Shown here in pieces: positions 1-15,100 of a stretch of 64,000 bases of DNA. Every line of letters begins with the position of its first letter. Position 1 is the stretch's first letter. The translations under genes and the position numbers were made by a program. Below the pieces are notes generated by a model. That model was not told the DNA's origin and searched no databases. It saw nothing but the letters and a program-made list of their open reading frames with translations. This DNA is from Prochilodus magdalenae (taxonomy: Eukaryota; Chordata; Actinopteri; Characiformes; Prochilodontidae). The stretch is from the NCBI GenBank assembly GCA_024036415.1, contig JAMWET010003618.1, positions 682,001 through 746,000 on the forward strand, written 5' to 3'.

Positions 1-52
1 TTTGTTGACTTATTTAGTACATTTGCTGTGTGCTGACCTGAAGGTTTCTTAC

Positions 53-194
53 CTTGAGCTCTGTTTCTGCTCCACAGCAGGTCTCTTGGCCTGAGACTCC
101 AGCTGTTGAAGATGACGTTGCCGCCGTTTCCGGCTGGGTGCCACATCTGTGATATCATTTAAGCTATCATCCATTGGGTTGTTTGCCAGCACCT
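53..194 (-). CDS. xrcc4: xrcc4 coding exon 6 (NLS exon)
   Basis: Acceptor TTTATAG ends at 195 and donor AG|GTAAGA lies at 53/52. The exon begins with 2 nt completing a Glu codon and ends with 2 nt of the next codon. It encodes the basic SRKRRQR motif after a [10 protein letters not shown] stretch, both typical of vertebrate XRCC4. The terminal exon must follow to the left of the window. Confidence 0.93.
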
Positions 195-3100
195 CTATAA
201 ACAGGGCAGAACACATTTAAGTTAATCACTATCAACTTTCTATAGAACGCACCACAACTTCTAGGCTCTGGTTTACAATGAACCAAACTGTAAGTAAACA
301 TATAAAAAAAACGGCAACCACTACATTTTGCTACACTTTAAAAGAGGGTCTATTCAGGAAGTCAATAATAGTATTCACCACATATCATAAAATACAGTTT
401 ATGTATGTTTTGGCCTTTACATACTTCTTGGGCTGGCAGTCAAACCATAACGCAGCGTTCTTAAAATAAACTACGTTATTCAATTTGCATAAAATATATG
501 CATGATGCTATATATCTGACTAATGACATAAAAAAAAAACATTGGCATTAACCACTCAATTCCAATCATCAGGCACAACTGACTGAACTCAACAAGTCTG
601 ACTGACTCTGGTATCTGGAAATCATGGCTAGTACTTTTGTCCTCCCTAGACAGGAACAACTTTATTGTTTTGGAAACCAAACATCCCAAAGAACCAAGGA
701 GCAGCTCCAAAAAATACTACCACCTGACTTCCTGCCAACTCTTTTCTAAGACTTTACATCATCTCGCTGTCGCATCGCAAAAGCAGAGTAAATTCCATTA
801 TACATCACCGTCTCTAAATTGCCTTAACATTAATTGGCAGGTGACTGAGACTGGAAGATTATATTTAACTGCCTTAGGTGACAGCTAATTCTGTGGTAAC
901 AAACTCTATAGTTTTTCTGTTTTATCTGTTTTGCTCTTTGTCCACACAGACACAATGTGCAATATTCAGTAGGCATGGATACATTATGTGCATGTATACA
1001 AAGAAATAAAATGGAGATCGGTTTCTGTTTCAACTCCACATCGTGACAGAGCAGCTAAACAATGAACACAAAACAGAAAATTAAAAAGATTTACAATCAG
1101 GTACTGCTGCTACTCAGTCAACAACATTGTGAAATGCTCACTGGAAATTTTATGCAAGTTCCATGAAGGATAAACTCTCCCATGTGTAAACCTAATTCCA
1201 AAAATGATGGGACAGTACATAAATTGTACATACAAACAGAAAGCAGTGATTTCTACAGACACCTTAACCTATATTCAAAAGAAAACAGTTCAATGAGTAG
1301 TTAACATCAGCTCATTTTTAAATTGCTGTCTGCATCACCTACCAAAAATTAGTAGGTTTCCTCCGTGGGCAATACTTTGACCAGTGTCAATAAACAACAT
1401 TAATGCTGGATCCACAAAATGCAAGATGTGACTGCACTACACACAACAAAAGCCATTTGTCAAAAATGTTCAGAAATGTTGCCAACATTCATTGTTGTCA
1501 AACAAACCTAAATTTAATTGATGTAATGTAGACATGTGTACTACGGTGTGATGAGTCAGCTTTTAAGGTAGTTATAAAAATAAAGAACATTGTATTCGCT
1601 AGGATGATGAAGTAAAAGACCATCCAGATTGTTTCACTCAATTCCAGCTATTCCTTTGTCCTCCCCAGCCAGGAACAACTTCATTGTCTTGGAAACCAAA
1701 CATTATTTAGTTTATGAAAATAAAGGATGTTGCATTCTCTAGGATGGAACCGTAAAAGATCCTCCAGATTGTTCCCAGTATAAAGTTCCAAAGTCAGGTC
1801 CTGCAGTGGTATAGGGATATAACAGAGCATAACTTGCACATCAGTGAAAGCCCTATTGATGATGTATGAAACAAACAGCCTTTTAAAAGTGGTTTGATTT
1901 GCAAATGTGCTTTTTTCCATCATGACAACGGCAAGGCACATTCCTCAAGCATCACAGCAGCATTGCTGCATAACCAATTAATGTGAGTGAATTAATTTTT
2001 GTCTGCTACAGAACATGTGTGAGGCTTGTTGAAGTGCAAAATACAACAAAGATCCCATTTAGTTGCAGTAAAAGATATTGCTGAATAATGATCCACAAGA
2101 TCCATTCGTGTCTCCAGTCCCTAAAAAAGAATCCAGTTTATTGGCCAGGTATGTTGACACACACTTTGTGTCTTTCTAGTACTGTACCAATATACACATA
2201 CGTTACTAACAGTCCACAATATACACAATGACTCCAAATATACCTAATAAATTCAGACATGGTACAATATACCATCTGCACAGTATACACAATATACAAG
2301 CAAGTACAAATAATACATAGTTTACAAATTATTTACAAACACAATATGATGCAGTAGTGTTGAGGTAGTGCAACAGCATCAGTACTGAGGGAATGTTCAT
2401 CAAGTGCTGCTAAAAGGTGATGTAATACATTGGTAAACATGTTCCTGCCTCATCATTTTTGGGATGCTGTGCAGACATTATGTAAAACAATTAACAAGTT
2501 AGACAACACATAGTATATTTTAGCAACACAGATCAAATGAAATAAAATAATCATTGCTTTTTGTTTTATCAACATTTTACATACCATCCCTGTTGTTTTG
2601 AATTGGGTCTGTAGTTGATTACTGCTACTACTATTGCTGAATCTTCATAGGAGTTGGTAGGAATGCATATATGAATCTTACTGTGACATTGTGGTACACA
2701 AATTCTGTATGTGTAGCTCAATACATATTTCACATATCAGTCAAAATTTACCATCTTTTACTGTTCCTGGTAATCTTTATCTTCCTTCCGAATAGCACTT
2801 AAATCTGATACTTACTTCTAGGTGCAACCATTCCTTTGATGATGAGTGTATTTTATTTCAACAATATCAGAACATACATACTACAGAATACAACATCCAC
2901 ACAATCTCCCTAGTTTATCCTACTATCATTTATCCATTGATGTGAGAACAGATGAATTAAGGTACACATATTACAGAAGCCTGATATATACAAACACATC
3001 ATGTTTAGTGATAGGTTTGTTACTAAAAGGAAGCAGAGACAGACTTAACAAGCAGCTAATCCAAAGAGGTTAGAATGGCAAAAACAGAAGTTGAGCAAGA

Positions 3101-6100
3101 CAAAAATCATCCAGCCTGCCCCACTTATTTCCTTTCAGCCTTTCCAAATGCAATGACGCAAAAGCCTGTTTAAACAGAGGGGCTCAAAAAAGACATGATT
3201 CTCATGTCTGTAGCGTTAACATGACTTAAGGTAGGATATAGCGCACCTGATTACCTATAAGATATCTTGCATTAATGTAAAATATGACAAACACATAACA
3301 CATTCTCTTTGAGGAAAAATCAGACAAGCTGAAATTCTGATAAACAACTAATAAGCCTACACTCAAAGTTGTGTGACCTTAGTGGTGTGGGTTAATACAA
3401 CGGTTAAAATTAAAAGAGACTATGCCGATTCCTACCCGAAAGTCTTCTCTGATGGCCTATTATACACACATTATCAAAAGAACAGTTGCACAAATAGTTG
3501 CACTCAGAAGGAATCAACTACCCGGAATGAAACTTGATAGGTAGGTTGGACATCGTAAGACATGAAAATGATTTAAGGTTTATACTCGGCAGTGCATGTG
3601 ACTCGACAGTGCATGTGTGGACTAGCCTTATTGCTGTACCTGACTGGCCCAACAGTCATGATTGCGGACATTCATTGACAGGTGATGCCCTCCGAGTCAT
3701 CCTGTTAGCGCCAGCATCACTGGTAGACGGCAGGACTACTGTACATGCAGATGGTTATGATGACCGCCCGTACCACCACGTCAACCTCGCAAAAGACTGC
3801 AATGGTGTTGTGCCAGACTGGCAGTGGGTTATCTTCCATCACGAGTCCCGCTTTTGTCTTGGTGAAGATGACCAATAAATCCATGTGTGGAGGCATTATT
3901 ATTATTATTATTAAAGATAAACACATTGCTGTCATGAGTCACATTTCCAGATAGCCACATCCAACCCTACCGCAAAATCTGTAGGAACTGTGTGAGAATT
4001 TTCAAGCTGCATGTGATGGATTATTGCAGGACACCATTAGGAACCTCTACAACTCCATGTCAAGACATCTGCATGTTGCTTTAGCAAACAATGCGGCCCA
4101 AAACCATATGGAGAGACACTACTTCTGTATGTGTAGCTCAATAAATATTACCCATATCAGTCTAAATGTATCATCATTTACTGTTCCTGGTAACCTTTAT
4201 CTTCCCTTCGAACAGCAATGCAATCAGACACTTTATTCTGGGTGCAACTATTTTGAGGATGAGTGTATTTTATTTTGAACCAAATCAGAATACACATATT
4301 CTCAATCACATCCACAAAATCTCCCTAGTTCAGTAGTTAGGCTACTGCCAAGGAATTCAGCCTTTATTAGGTGTATCATTATGAAAATTGTTCAAACACA
4401 ATGAAAGCTTTGTTTTGTGAATTCCCACTGTGCCCTATAAAATTAGAACATCAATTGTTCCAAATATACAGTCAGCTGTTAAATGCAAGGCATATGTCTG
4501 TATTGTCACTAAGATTTCTAAATTTCTTTCTATTATTATGTTCATAATAATGCAGAGACCAAATATACTGGCACCCTAGATTTCAGTAGTTTGTGGCGTC
4601 TCCTCTGTTAAGAATGACAGCACTCAGCATTTTTCTGTAGTGTTAGAGAATACTTGCAGAGGGATCTTGGAACAGTCTTCCATGCAATTACAACTCATTG
4701 AGATTCTTGAGTTTTCTTTTGCGAACTTCCCTCTTCAGTTGAGGCCCCAGATTTTTTATTGCCTTCATGTCTGAGAGAGCTATTGCAAAACCTTGATTCT
4801 GTGTGGCTGCCACCATTTCTCTGTCGATTTTTTCATGTCCTTTAAATCATTATCTCGTTGGAAGACTCAAGCATGGCCCAGAGTCTGGCAGAGGCAACAA
4901 GATTTCAAGCGAAAACGTTCTGGTATTGAATGGAATTCAGTATGCTACTGACCTTGATAACAGCCCTTGAACCACCAAAAGGAAAACAGCCCCAAAGAGC
5001 CACAACCATATATTCCAGTTTGTATGACCTCCTTTTCTTTGCAACCTGTCCACTTATATGTCAAACATGTCAGTGGTATGCATGGCCAAAAAGCTACATT
5101 TTTGGTTCAGATACTGAGATTTGGGTTTTGGTCTCAAAAAAAGTATACCCAGAAGGAATCAACCGACAGGAATAAAACTTAGGTTTGACATCATAAGACA
5201 TGCAAATGATTCAGGTTTCACACTTGACTACCCATGTGACATAGGCCAAAGTGGGCCTTATCGCTACTTCTTATAACATCATGTTACCATGTCAAAGACC
5301 GCAATGGTGTTGTACCAGATGCATTATATGTCATGTTGTGTTAGCAAACATGGTGGCCCATAACAGTCTAAAATGTATCATTTATTGTTCTGGGTAACCT
5401 TCATCTTTCTTCCCAATAGCATTGCAGTCTGACACTTCCTTCTGGGTGCAACTATTCTTTGGTATTGAGTATACATACATGTTTGTACGTACAAGTTTGA
5501 ATGTTTGTCAACCACTCTAAAATTTACTTTATTCTCTTTTAACCTTTTTTGGTAGAACAACTTGTGTGATTGGAGTCATTGTTTTGCTGCATGGCATTTA
5601 AGACTTTTCAAAAGTAATGTGACTCTACCTCGACTAGTAGAAGGTAGTTTTGAATCCTCTGTGCTTTCGTCCTCTGTGGTGCTCCCATAGTCACTCTCTT
5701 CCTCAGGCTTCCTATCTGCAAGACCACTTTCTTCATTGCCAGCAGTTCCTTTATTCCTTCTTAAAAGACACACATATAAAGGCATAGCAATTACAGACAT
5801 TGCTTCACCTGCTTCATAAATTATTCAGACATTTCTTCCACTGTCTCACTATACACAGTTATTCTCACATTTTCATAGGTACATTTCTTACTGTTTTTCT
5901 AATAAGCCTCCATCAGTCATTGGTTATTATTGGTTAATCTGAATACTTCTCTATATTTATTATTGTACATTAATTGTAACATGTTATCCTTTTTATAGAT
6001 GGTTTTCCCTTTTGAGTGGTTCCTGTTGAGGGAGTTTTTCCTTGCCACAGTCACCCCTGGCTTGCTCACTGTGGGCTTGGACCTGGACTTTCTGTAAATT

Positions 6101-9100
6101 TGCTTTGTGACAACATCTATTGTAAAAGATGCTAAAATACTGCTGTGTAGATTGAGCCACAGGAACATTAATGAGTTCAGGTACCGATTCTTCTTCTGGA
6201 CCACTAAGGGCACTGTAACACATCCCAAAGGTATTTCGAGGGTGCTCCAGAATTGCATTGCAAATGTTAATATGCTTTAGGTTTCTACCACCCCCCAGTG
6301 TCTCGGAGAGAACTGAAGAAACAGTGTTTGCCATCACTGTGCCACTCTTGCTACCCTTGCTGCCCAGGAAGTGACTACTACTGTTCTGTGAAAGGTTTCC
6401 CTCGAAGTTCCCTGCTCCACCAGTCGCCCCTGCTATGTCCTGCTTCCCTCTGTAGCTCCGCCCTATCTATGAAATTCCTGCGCACTTCATCTATGCCCAA
6501 ACTCTTTCTCAAGTCGAACTAATAAACAGACTTTGCGTTTGTATCTGCTTGCCTTGTCTGCACCATATGTATGTACATTTTCTGCCATCACTATTTCATT
6601 TTGCTTTTTAGAGAAACAGGGCAGAGGAGTTTCAATCCAATAACACCTTTAAGATGAACAGAGGACACATGTTTTATAAAGTTCACAAATATTGTGTCAT
6701 ATTATATGGGATTTTGTTTGTGATATCAAAGTTAAAAATGATAGTACATCCTCTTATGCCGTGTTCAAATTATGGCAGAGGTCTTGACCGACTATGCAGT
6801 GATCTGTCAAGCAATCAAAATGTATAGATTGTTATTTTTAATAAGCATTATCACAAAGCAGTTTTACAGAAAATCCAAGTCCAAATAAAAGAAGAAACAA
6901 CATGAATAATCAGTCTGTCACTGGACAAAAGTATGTGTATTAATGTTAATATTGTTCTCACAATTTGTATTTTGTATTTTAGAATTGCTACACAGAATAT
7001 AGAACAATTAATATCTGTAACAACATATATGTTTTAATCAAGTTTCGATTACATTGGAAGCTGACAAGAAGACAAAGCAAGCAGATCTAATAGACTACCT
7101 TCTGCTCAATTTCTCAGCAGGTTGAGATGGATTTCAGCTTTAGGTATTATTCATTTAAAACTTGACTGATGTGGCTCTGTTCACTAGAATCCAAGATTGT
7201 TACCCAGGGAAGGAGTCTAAATGTCAAACACCACAAAAAGTCACCTTGTATATGAAAACATAGATATCCATTTCCCCGTCCCAGTTCAATTTTGTCTCTG
7301 TGCTCTTATGGTGCATCCAAGAACCCTGTGTTGCCCTTATGGCATACACTTAAATGTCTTTCTTCCTGTCTTTCTCATTTTTCTTGAATGTATGTATTGT
7401 TGTTTATTGTTAGTTAAAGAAAGGAAGTTATCTGACTGACTTTCAGTTTGACAAGCTTTAGCGTCTATGTGATGATGTTTTGTAAATGGTCAACCTTACT
7501 ACGACTCCGTCTTAATTGGCTAAGGTTTAACTTGGTGTTTAGTCAGCATTACGACACCCTGCACGAGAACACTACAAACCCCCAAGTTAACCCAGAATAA
7601 AAAACCATGATCTTTTGCTTGTGTACCTCTGCTTTGCTGTCTCAACAGTGTCTTGTAGTCGTTTTATCTCCTCCTGTAAGGCCCGGATTTTGGCCTTCTT
7701 CTCATTGAGGACCAACACAAAGCGGCTGTACATGTCTTTTTCCAAAGTTTCTTTCCCCTGGACATATCTCTCCATTCTGTGAAAAAAATTATTACAGATG
7801 AAAAATGGTCCACAATAAGGTCCACCTTAACCTTCTTTATATAGGCGATATCAATATATGCTTTGACTGGCTGTCAAACAACACTAGCAGATTCTGATTC
7901 AGATATGCCTGTTCTATTAGTCTATGCCATGGGTGGTGGGGTCATTCAGTAGTATTAGGCAAAAACGATACTTCTGTAAGAGCTACCCACATATCAAACA
8001 CAGCCAAGGATTACTCATTTTGGGGTCGTATGTGACATTTACCTCATGTGCTGGCATATTTCTTCAAAAAGGAAATAGAAATTTCCCTTTTTCTGGGAAA
8101 ACTATAGCATCACTGATCTTGAGTTCTTCAAACATGATGACTCACTATGGAAGAAAGGGAACCTTGTGTCTCGTGTGCTTAGAGTTCCTTAGCAACAACA
8201 GTCACAAAAAAATTACGATTATGTCAAGAAGGTGCTATTTATATTTCTATTGTTTATTTAAATTATGTAACTATGGAAGACACAGAAAAGCTCTTAGTAA
8301 CCACTGAAATATAGAATTTTAACTTTGCTTTAATGTTGATTACTTAGCTATTTTCTTATAGCAGCAAACTCTTTACTCTTTATTAAAAACACTTTATTTA
8401 CTATCTTATTTTTATCATTCCAAGATAAGTGCTCCTATGCCAGAGAAACATGGCAAAAATTAAGCAAAGGACAAAATAAAAATTAAAAATAAATTAATTA
8501 ATTAATTAAAAAAAAAATAAACAGCTCATGGTATATTATCCAGATCACCATAGGGGGTATTATAACCTTAATAAAACCAATGAAGCATTCACTTTAAATA
8601 ATTTACCAGGCTTCTTGTTTAATTTCAACACGGTACAAAACCGCAACATCAATAAATCATTACTGAGTACTGTTTTTCCAACTCTTAAGGAAGACAAAAA
8701 AAATTAAGTGTCATTTTGTTAAACCATTTTTAGATGAAAACAAATAATAAAATCTTCTCACCTTCATCGTGATGAGCTTATTAGGCTGGTATTTTTCACT
8801 TTAAACATAAAGTGAAAAATACCAGTCTTAAACAAAAATTTAAACAAACAAACAAATTAAACACCTGTAGTTTAAGATTTGGACAGATAGGTTTGTGTGA
8901 GTCTGAGACAGGATTTGGTGCTCTCTATGCAGCGGTTCTCAAAATGGCGAGAGCAAGTGATTCAGCTGCTGGATGTTCGCTGCCTTGTAAACAGTCTTGC
9001 TGCCTGCTTTATGTGTAGTAGAATATAGTATATCAGGCTACATAATTGCATAGTGGTTGCCCCTGTTGCACTGTAAGTTATTTACAAGTTTGAAGCTTAA

Positions 9101-12100
9101 TGCACAAACAAATACAAAAATTGAGCCTTTATTAAAGGCAACACTGTTTATTGATAAAAAAAATAAAAAATCTTTCATTGACACTATTAGACAGACTACT
9201 AAAATAAAAAAAGTTTTTAAGTTCCCCATAAATAAATTCTGGCATTAGGTAATGTCACCTAAAACCTAAAAAATAACTAACTTATTTACTTACTTAATAA
9301 ACCTTTTAGTCCTTTATCACTCATTAACACATAGTAAATATGATCAGTAAGACTGTAGCATCTGCAACAGAAGCAATTATTTATAATTTATCCTGATCAT
9401 GCTAATGCTGAAAATAATGAACTTATTATTTCAGATTTGGCATCGACTAGCCCTATTTTCCTTGCTATATATCCTTGCTTATGAAACATATTTTCTCAAT
9501 TAAAATCACGTAGTGAAATATACATACGCAAGGACCAGTCTCAAAGAAAAATCTGCTCCAAGCTGACTTACTCTGCGGTGATGTGCTCCTGCTCATTCCT
9601 TAGTCTCTGGTTCTCCTCAAGCAGGTGGTGGTTCTTGGCCCACAAAGACGCATTCCGCTCCAGGCCATAGCTAATAAGTTCCCTTATGACTTCAGCAGGC
9701 TCTGGCACAGGTAGCAGTTCCACCATGCCAAGCCGGACCTGAAAGAGCAGACATGTTGATAGTGATATTTCAGCAGCAGTCGGATGAAACAACAGTTTAG
9801 TAGTGTTTGAGCAGGGAAATCACTGAACTGTTTGCCACCTACACCTAAATTGTACAGAAATATCTCATAAATGGAACAGCTGTTAAATACCAGTAAGAAA
9901 TGATTTGGTGATTGACTTCATATGCTTCAAATAAAGCCCGTGTTAGCTGCCCATTTTCTGTACCCTGGTGCTTCATGTGGCTACACAGTGTGTCCTTGCT
10001 CATCTGCCTTTTGGACCAAGTGTACAACAGTTGTCATTGACTTTCATGGGTTTTCACAGTGATAGACTCCTAACAGCAGTCACTAGTAACAGCAAGTCAT
10101 TTCATTTTCTTATTTCTTTTTCTCTATATACTTCATCTTGATTGTAAATTCTTATCCTGTTAGCTCTTAAGAGTTCTTCCATACCACTAAAACATTAAGC
10201 TTGCTGATGAGGGGCTGGGCCCTGATTTTCTGTAAGGCTGCTTTGTTACAAAGCCTGTTGTAAAAAGCACTGTACAAATAAACCCTGTAGACCCTGTAAA
10301 CATCTGATCAAAGTTTTTACGGCTTTGTGCATGTAATAAATTTGGGGCCTTTTAGGAGGAGTTCCAGACCACCTTTTTTTAGATCCGTCTTAGAACCAAC
10401 CTGAACCAACCTGTCACTTGAAACTGAAATTTCTCTTTCTGCAGATTCACAAACTAACCAATACACAGCAAATCATTCCGCATAAAACAACAAGATGAAG
10501 CACATTCTTGCATGCCTTATTATAAATGGAACAATCAGTTTTGAATGAGGGGAAACAAGTTGGTAATAGGGTTGAGCATAAATGTGGGACAGAAGTTAAC
10601 ATTATTTTCTGGGTTAAATTAAATACATTAATATGGAAATATTTTAACACTAAATTGCTTGGCTCTTAAACAACATTGAAATTATGGTTCTATTAAAAGA
10701 CTTGATGCAATGATACAATTAAATTAATTTTACAATACAATGTCAGTTAAAAAAAAAACAACAAAATTATATGTTCAGGGAAAGTGACCACAACATGTCT
10801 AACTACATTATTAAGCATTGTAGCGGGGCTACGTTCCTTATAATGTTTCACATTGTAGTAACTAATAAAGAAATACAATCTGTCCTGACAGATGGAGGAG
10901 TTGTAAAAGACAGAAAAAACAGAAAGTGCATTTCTGTTTACTTTCAGTACACATTAGCATGCTGTAGCGATCAGAAACAAAGTAAATGAAAATTTACTTT
11001 TTTAATCATTCTTTTTTCAGCCAGTAGAATTATTGTACAAACGTGACAAATATCAACAAAACTTGAAAACTCAGTTCAATGAAAGCAAATAGAGCAACTT
11101 TCTTTCTAAGAATGTCTAAGCTGACATCAGCGATTCCAGCAATAGCCATATGAGACAATTAAACAAAAGTTTTGAATCACAAAATCCTTACCTATATTAA
11201 AACACATCACAACCAAAATGAGGAAAACCTTCTCTGTTGCAGAAGACTAAATTCTACATTTCAGCAGGATTTAATGGTTAAACAAGTGATGCTGCTGAAA
11301 GACACAATGGGCCAGATTCATTAAACTAAGTGATAACAGCTCAACATTGCGCAAAATATAAAAGAGCTCATACATATTAAATACGTATGTCAAGTGAAGT
11401 TCCAGTTGTCTGTCAAAATAAATAAAACAAAACAAAGAAAAAAGCCTACATTTTTAGAAACAAAGCCCAGAATGTTAGAACAAGTTCTACCAAATAATAA
11501 TTGTTGCTTTTAAGATGCTTTTAAAAAGAACAAGTTCTGCCAACTTATAGTCAATTATTTGCAAAGATGCTTTTCACAGAGAAAGTTTATTTTTTAGAAA
11601 ATGTTTTTACTATAAAAAGAGAACAATGTAAAAAAGCTATTCCATTAGTTTTGTGAATATTTTGTTTCACTTTAAAAAGTTACTACAGCTACATTCTGTA
11701 CAAGCTGTAGCACTTGACGTAGGACAAAACATGTAACTAAAGAAGCTGGTGAAAAGAAAGCCAACTTTAGACCTGTTTAAAGATGAACTGGAGCTTTAGC
11801 TGATATGTAAAAATTCCAGGGGTGTCAATTTGGTGTAGTCAGGACAGTTACGTTAACAGTTGTGGACTGTTTTACAAACACAGGATTTGTATTAAAAGGA
11901 GGAGACAACAATTGTTGAGGTTAATGGTATGTCACTATTAGATACTGAACAGTTTTACATTATATGATACATATGATTCTGCAAAACCTGTAGGCCTCAT
12001 TTAATGCACTCTGACTTTTAAATGAGAAATTAACTCCTGAGTGTTAACTCCAGGCATTATTTTGTGCAGAACTTTGTCATGTTATGAATCACTTCCACAG

Positions 12101-15100
12101 AATTTAAGTGAGACGATAGAGTACATGCATGTTTCACCTTGCCCAGCTGGTCAAACACACCAGTAATCATCATTTATGAATGACCAGATGTGCAACTCCC
12201 ATGCTATATTTCCTGGAGTCATGGTAAATCTGGTGGTGCATTTTATAAATCTGGACAAATGTGTTTTAGAACCCATGGACTTGCTATGATACAAATAGCT
12301 AAATAGGTCTGCAAAACATGTTTAGGACCTCATGGAGTTAAATAATTTAAAAAAATTCATACTATTAGGGCTGAACAGGAGAAGTAATGAAAACTAGAAA
12401 AGAAAGCTGTAACCAAAAGAAGTATTACTGATGGAACACACCACCAGGCCAAGTGCCACACTACAAGATCTGCACGAAGAACCCTCTACAGAACAAGCAT
12501 TGTTTCTTTACATAGCTGGTCTGGAAAGCATTAGTCAGTTACAACTCTGCAATCAATCAACCAACCAGCACAACTTTCGGCAGCCATCATCTTCTGCAAG
12601 AGTGCTGGGAACCAAACTCAGTTTGTCCTGGGGGAACAACTGTGCACAAAACGGCTGTGCCCCACAGAATGCAGTACAATTAGCAGTTCACTTTTAAGGG
12701 TTTCCCCAAACAGTATTGCATTTTTTGGCTTTGTGATAAACTCCACGCAGTATAGAAAAACATTTACAATTTAGTTTTTTCTTTTATTTGTTATTAACTT
12801 AATTTCTATTACATTTAATGTTTTATACTTGCACATTAATAATGCTCACCAACCCAAATTTACATAAACTGTATTTGTTAATACATACTTTGACCCAAAT
12901 CCAGAGCAGAGCACATGCTGTTTAGCTATAGGAAACTTTTGTTAAACGTATCTACACAGATCCTGTATATACATACTGGAAAACAAGCCTCTGAGCCTCA
13001 GGCCATCACTGTCAGGGTTGTTTACCCCTGCACTTCTAACAGACGACAATGATAATGATAACTGATGGTTAATAGATCCATATCCAATAAACCTGCACAA
13101 GGCTTTAAAAGAAATAAAAGTGCTATTTATGAAGAATATTAGTTCTTTAAATGACATATTTTACATAAGACTGTAACAATGTCAAATTATTTTATATAAT
13201 ATATACACATTTGTGCTCAAAAGTTTACATACCCCGGCAGAACTTTTGCTTTCTTGGCTTTTTTTCAGAGAATATCAATGATAGCACAAAAACTTTTTTT
13301 CCACTCATGGTTAGTGGTTGGGTGAAGCCATTTATTGTCAAATTACTGTGTTTTCTCTTTTTTTTTTTAAATCATAATGACAACCAAAAACATTCAAATG
13401 ACCCTGATCAAAAGTTCACATACCCAGGTGATTGTAGCCTGATAACATGCACAGAAGTTGACACAAATGGGTTTGAATGGCTACTAAAGGTAACATCCTC
13501 ACCTGTGACCTGTTTGCTTGTAATCAGTGTGTGTGCATAAAAGCGTGAGAGTGAGTTTCTGGGATCCAGACAGACTCTTGCATCTTTCAGCCAGCCACAG
13601 ACGTTTTTGCATTGTGAGTCATGGGAAAAGCAAAAGAATTGTCAACGGGTCTATGGGAAAAGGTAGTTGAACTGTATAAAATAGGAAAGTGATACAAAAA
13701 GATATCCAAGGAATTGATCATGCCAGTCAGCAGTGTTCAAACTGTGATTAACAAATGGAAAATCAGGGGCTCTGTAAAAACCAAACCAAAGACCTATAAA
13801 AATTTCGGCCACAACTGCCAGGAAAATTGTTCGGGATGCAAGGACCCGAACAACCCACAAATAACATCAGCTGAAATACAGGATTCTCTGAAAACTAGCG
13901 GTGTGGCTGTTTCAAGATGCAAAATAAGGAGGCACTTGAAGAAAAATGGGCTGCATGGTCGAGTCGCCAGAAGAAAGCCATTACTGCGCAAATGCCACAA
14001 AGTAACTCACCTACAATGCGCCAAACAGCAGAGAGACAAGTCTCAAAACGCATGGGACTCACTTGTTTGTTCCAACATAACGACGATCCAAAACACAAGG
14101 CCAAGTCAACCTGTCACTGGCTACAGCAGAACACAATGAAGGGTTTGGAGTGGCCATCTCAGTCTCCTGACCTCAATATCATTAAGCCTCAATATCATTA
14201 AGAACGGGCAGCTTTACCATCTGAGAACATAAAGAGCCTCATCCACAACTACCACAAAAGACTTCAAGCTGTCATTGAGGGGGCAATACACAGTATTAAG
14301 ATCTGGGGTGTGTAAACTTTTGATCATGGTCATTATGATTTAAAAAAAGAAAACACAATCTTTGGACAATAAATGGCTTCACCCAACCACTAACCATGAG
14401 TGGGAAAAAAATTGTGTTATCATTCATATTCTCTGAAAAAATTGAATATGTATAACATATATATACATACACACACACACACACAATTAAAAGCATTTGT
14501 TATATATCACACTTTACCGAATGTTCGGCAACCTATATTATTCAGCCTCTATCTGTGTCGTGATAACTGATGCTCTTATCCACCTGATGCACTATTCAAT
14601 TTACAGGTAGGCCAGTGCAATGTTTGAAGTCTTGCCCAAGGACTTATCAGACAACACTTATTGGTGTTGCACAGCATTTGCTACCTAGACTGCGATTTGC
14701 ACACCTGTCTTCCACATGGGTGGTATGGGGTGATAGCTCTCTGGAGGGTAGTGGTTTTAACCGCTGAGCCACACCAACCACAGTGCGTTTGTGAATGCAG
14801 TAAACTTGTTGGCTGGGATGTATTTAACTGATATTATGCTTTGATGGTATGTCTGCTGGGATGTTAAATCTTCAGTGTTCAGTAAGTATGTTTAAACTAC
14901 AGTTTAGTAATTGCTTTTACTTTGGAAACCTACTTTGGAAACAAAAATACATCCCATTCAGTAAACTGATGACCACCTTAGGGCCATGCCTCAGTCGAAA
15001 GTAGGCAACTCCGTCATATCTGTGCCACCAGAAACCAGAATTGGACCAGATTTGTTTTGGGAAAGGTGGGTTACATGCATGTTGTAAATATGTGGGTCAT

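Noticed and set aside
278..469. Small open frame in xrcc4 intron
   Set aside because: No domain, no splice context, typical of chance frames in AT-rich DNA.
12431..12697. 88-codon frame in xrcc4 intron 3
   Set aside because: No recognisable motif, no splice signals that would join it to a gene.
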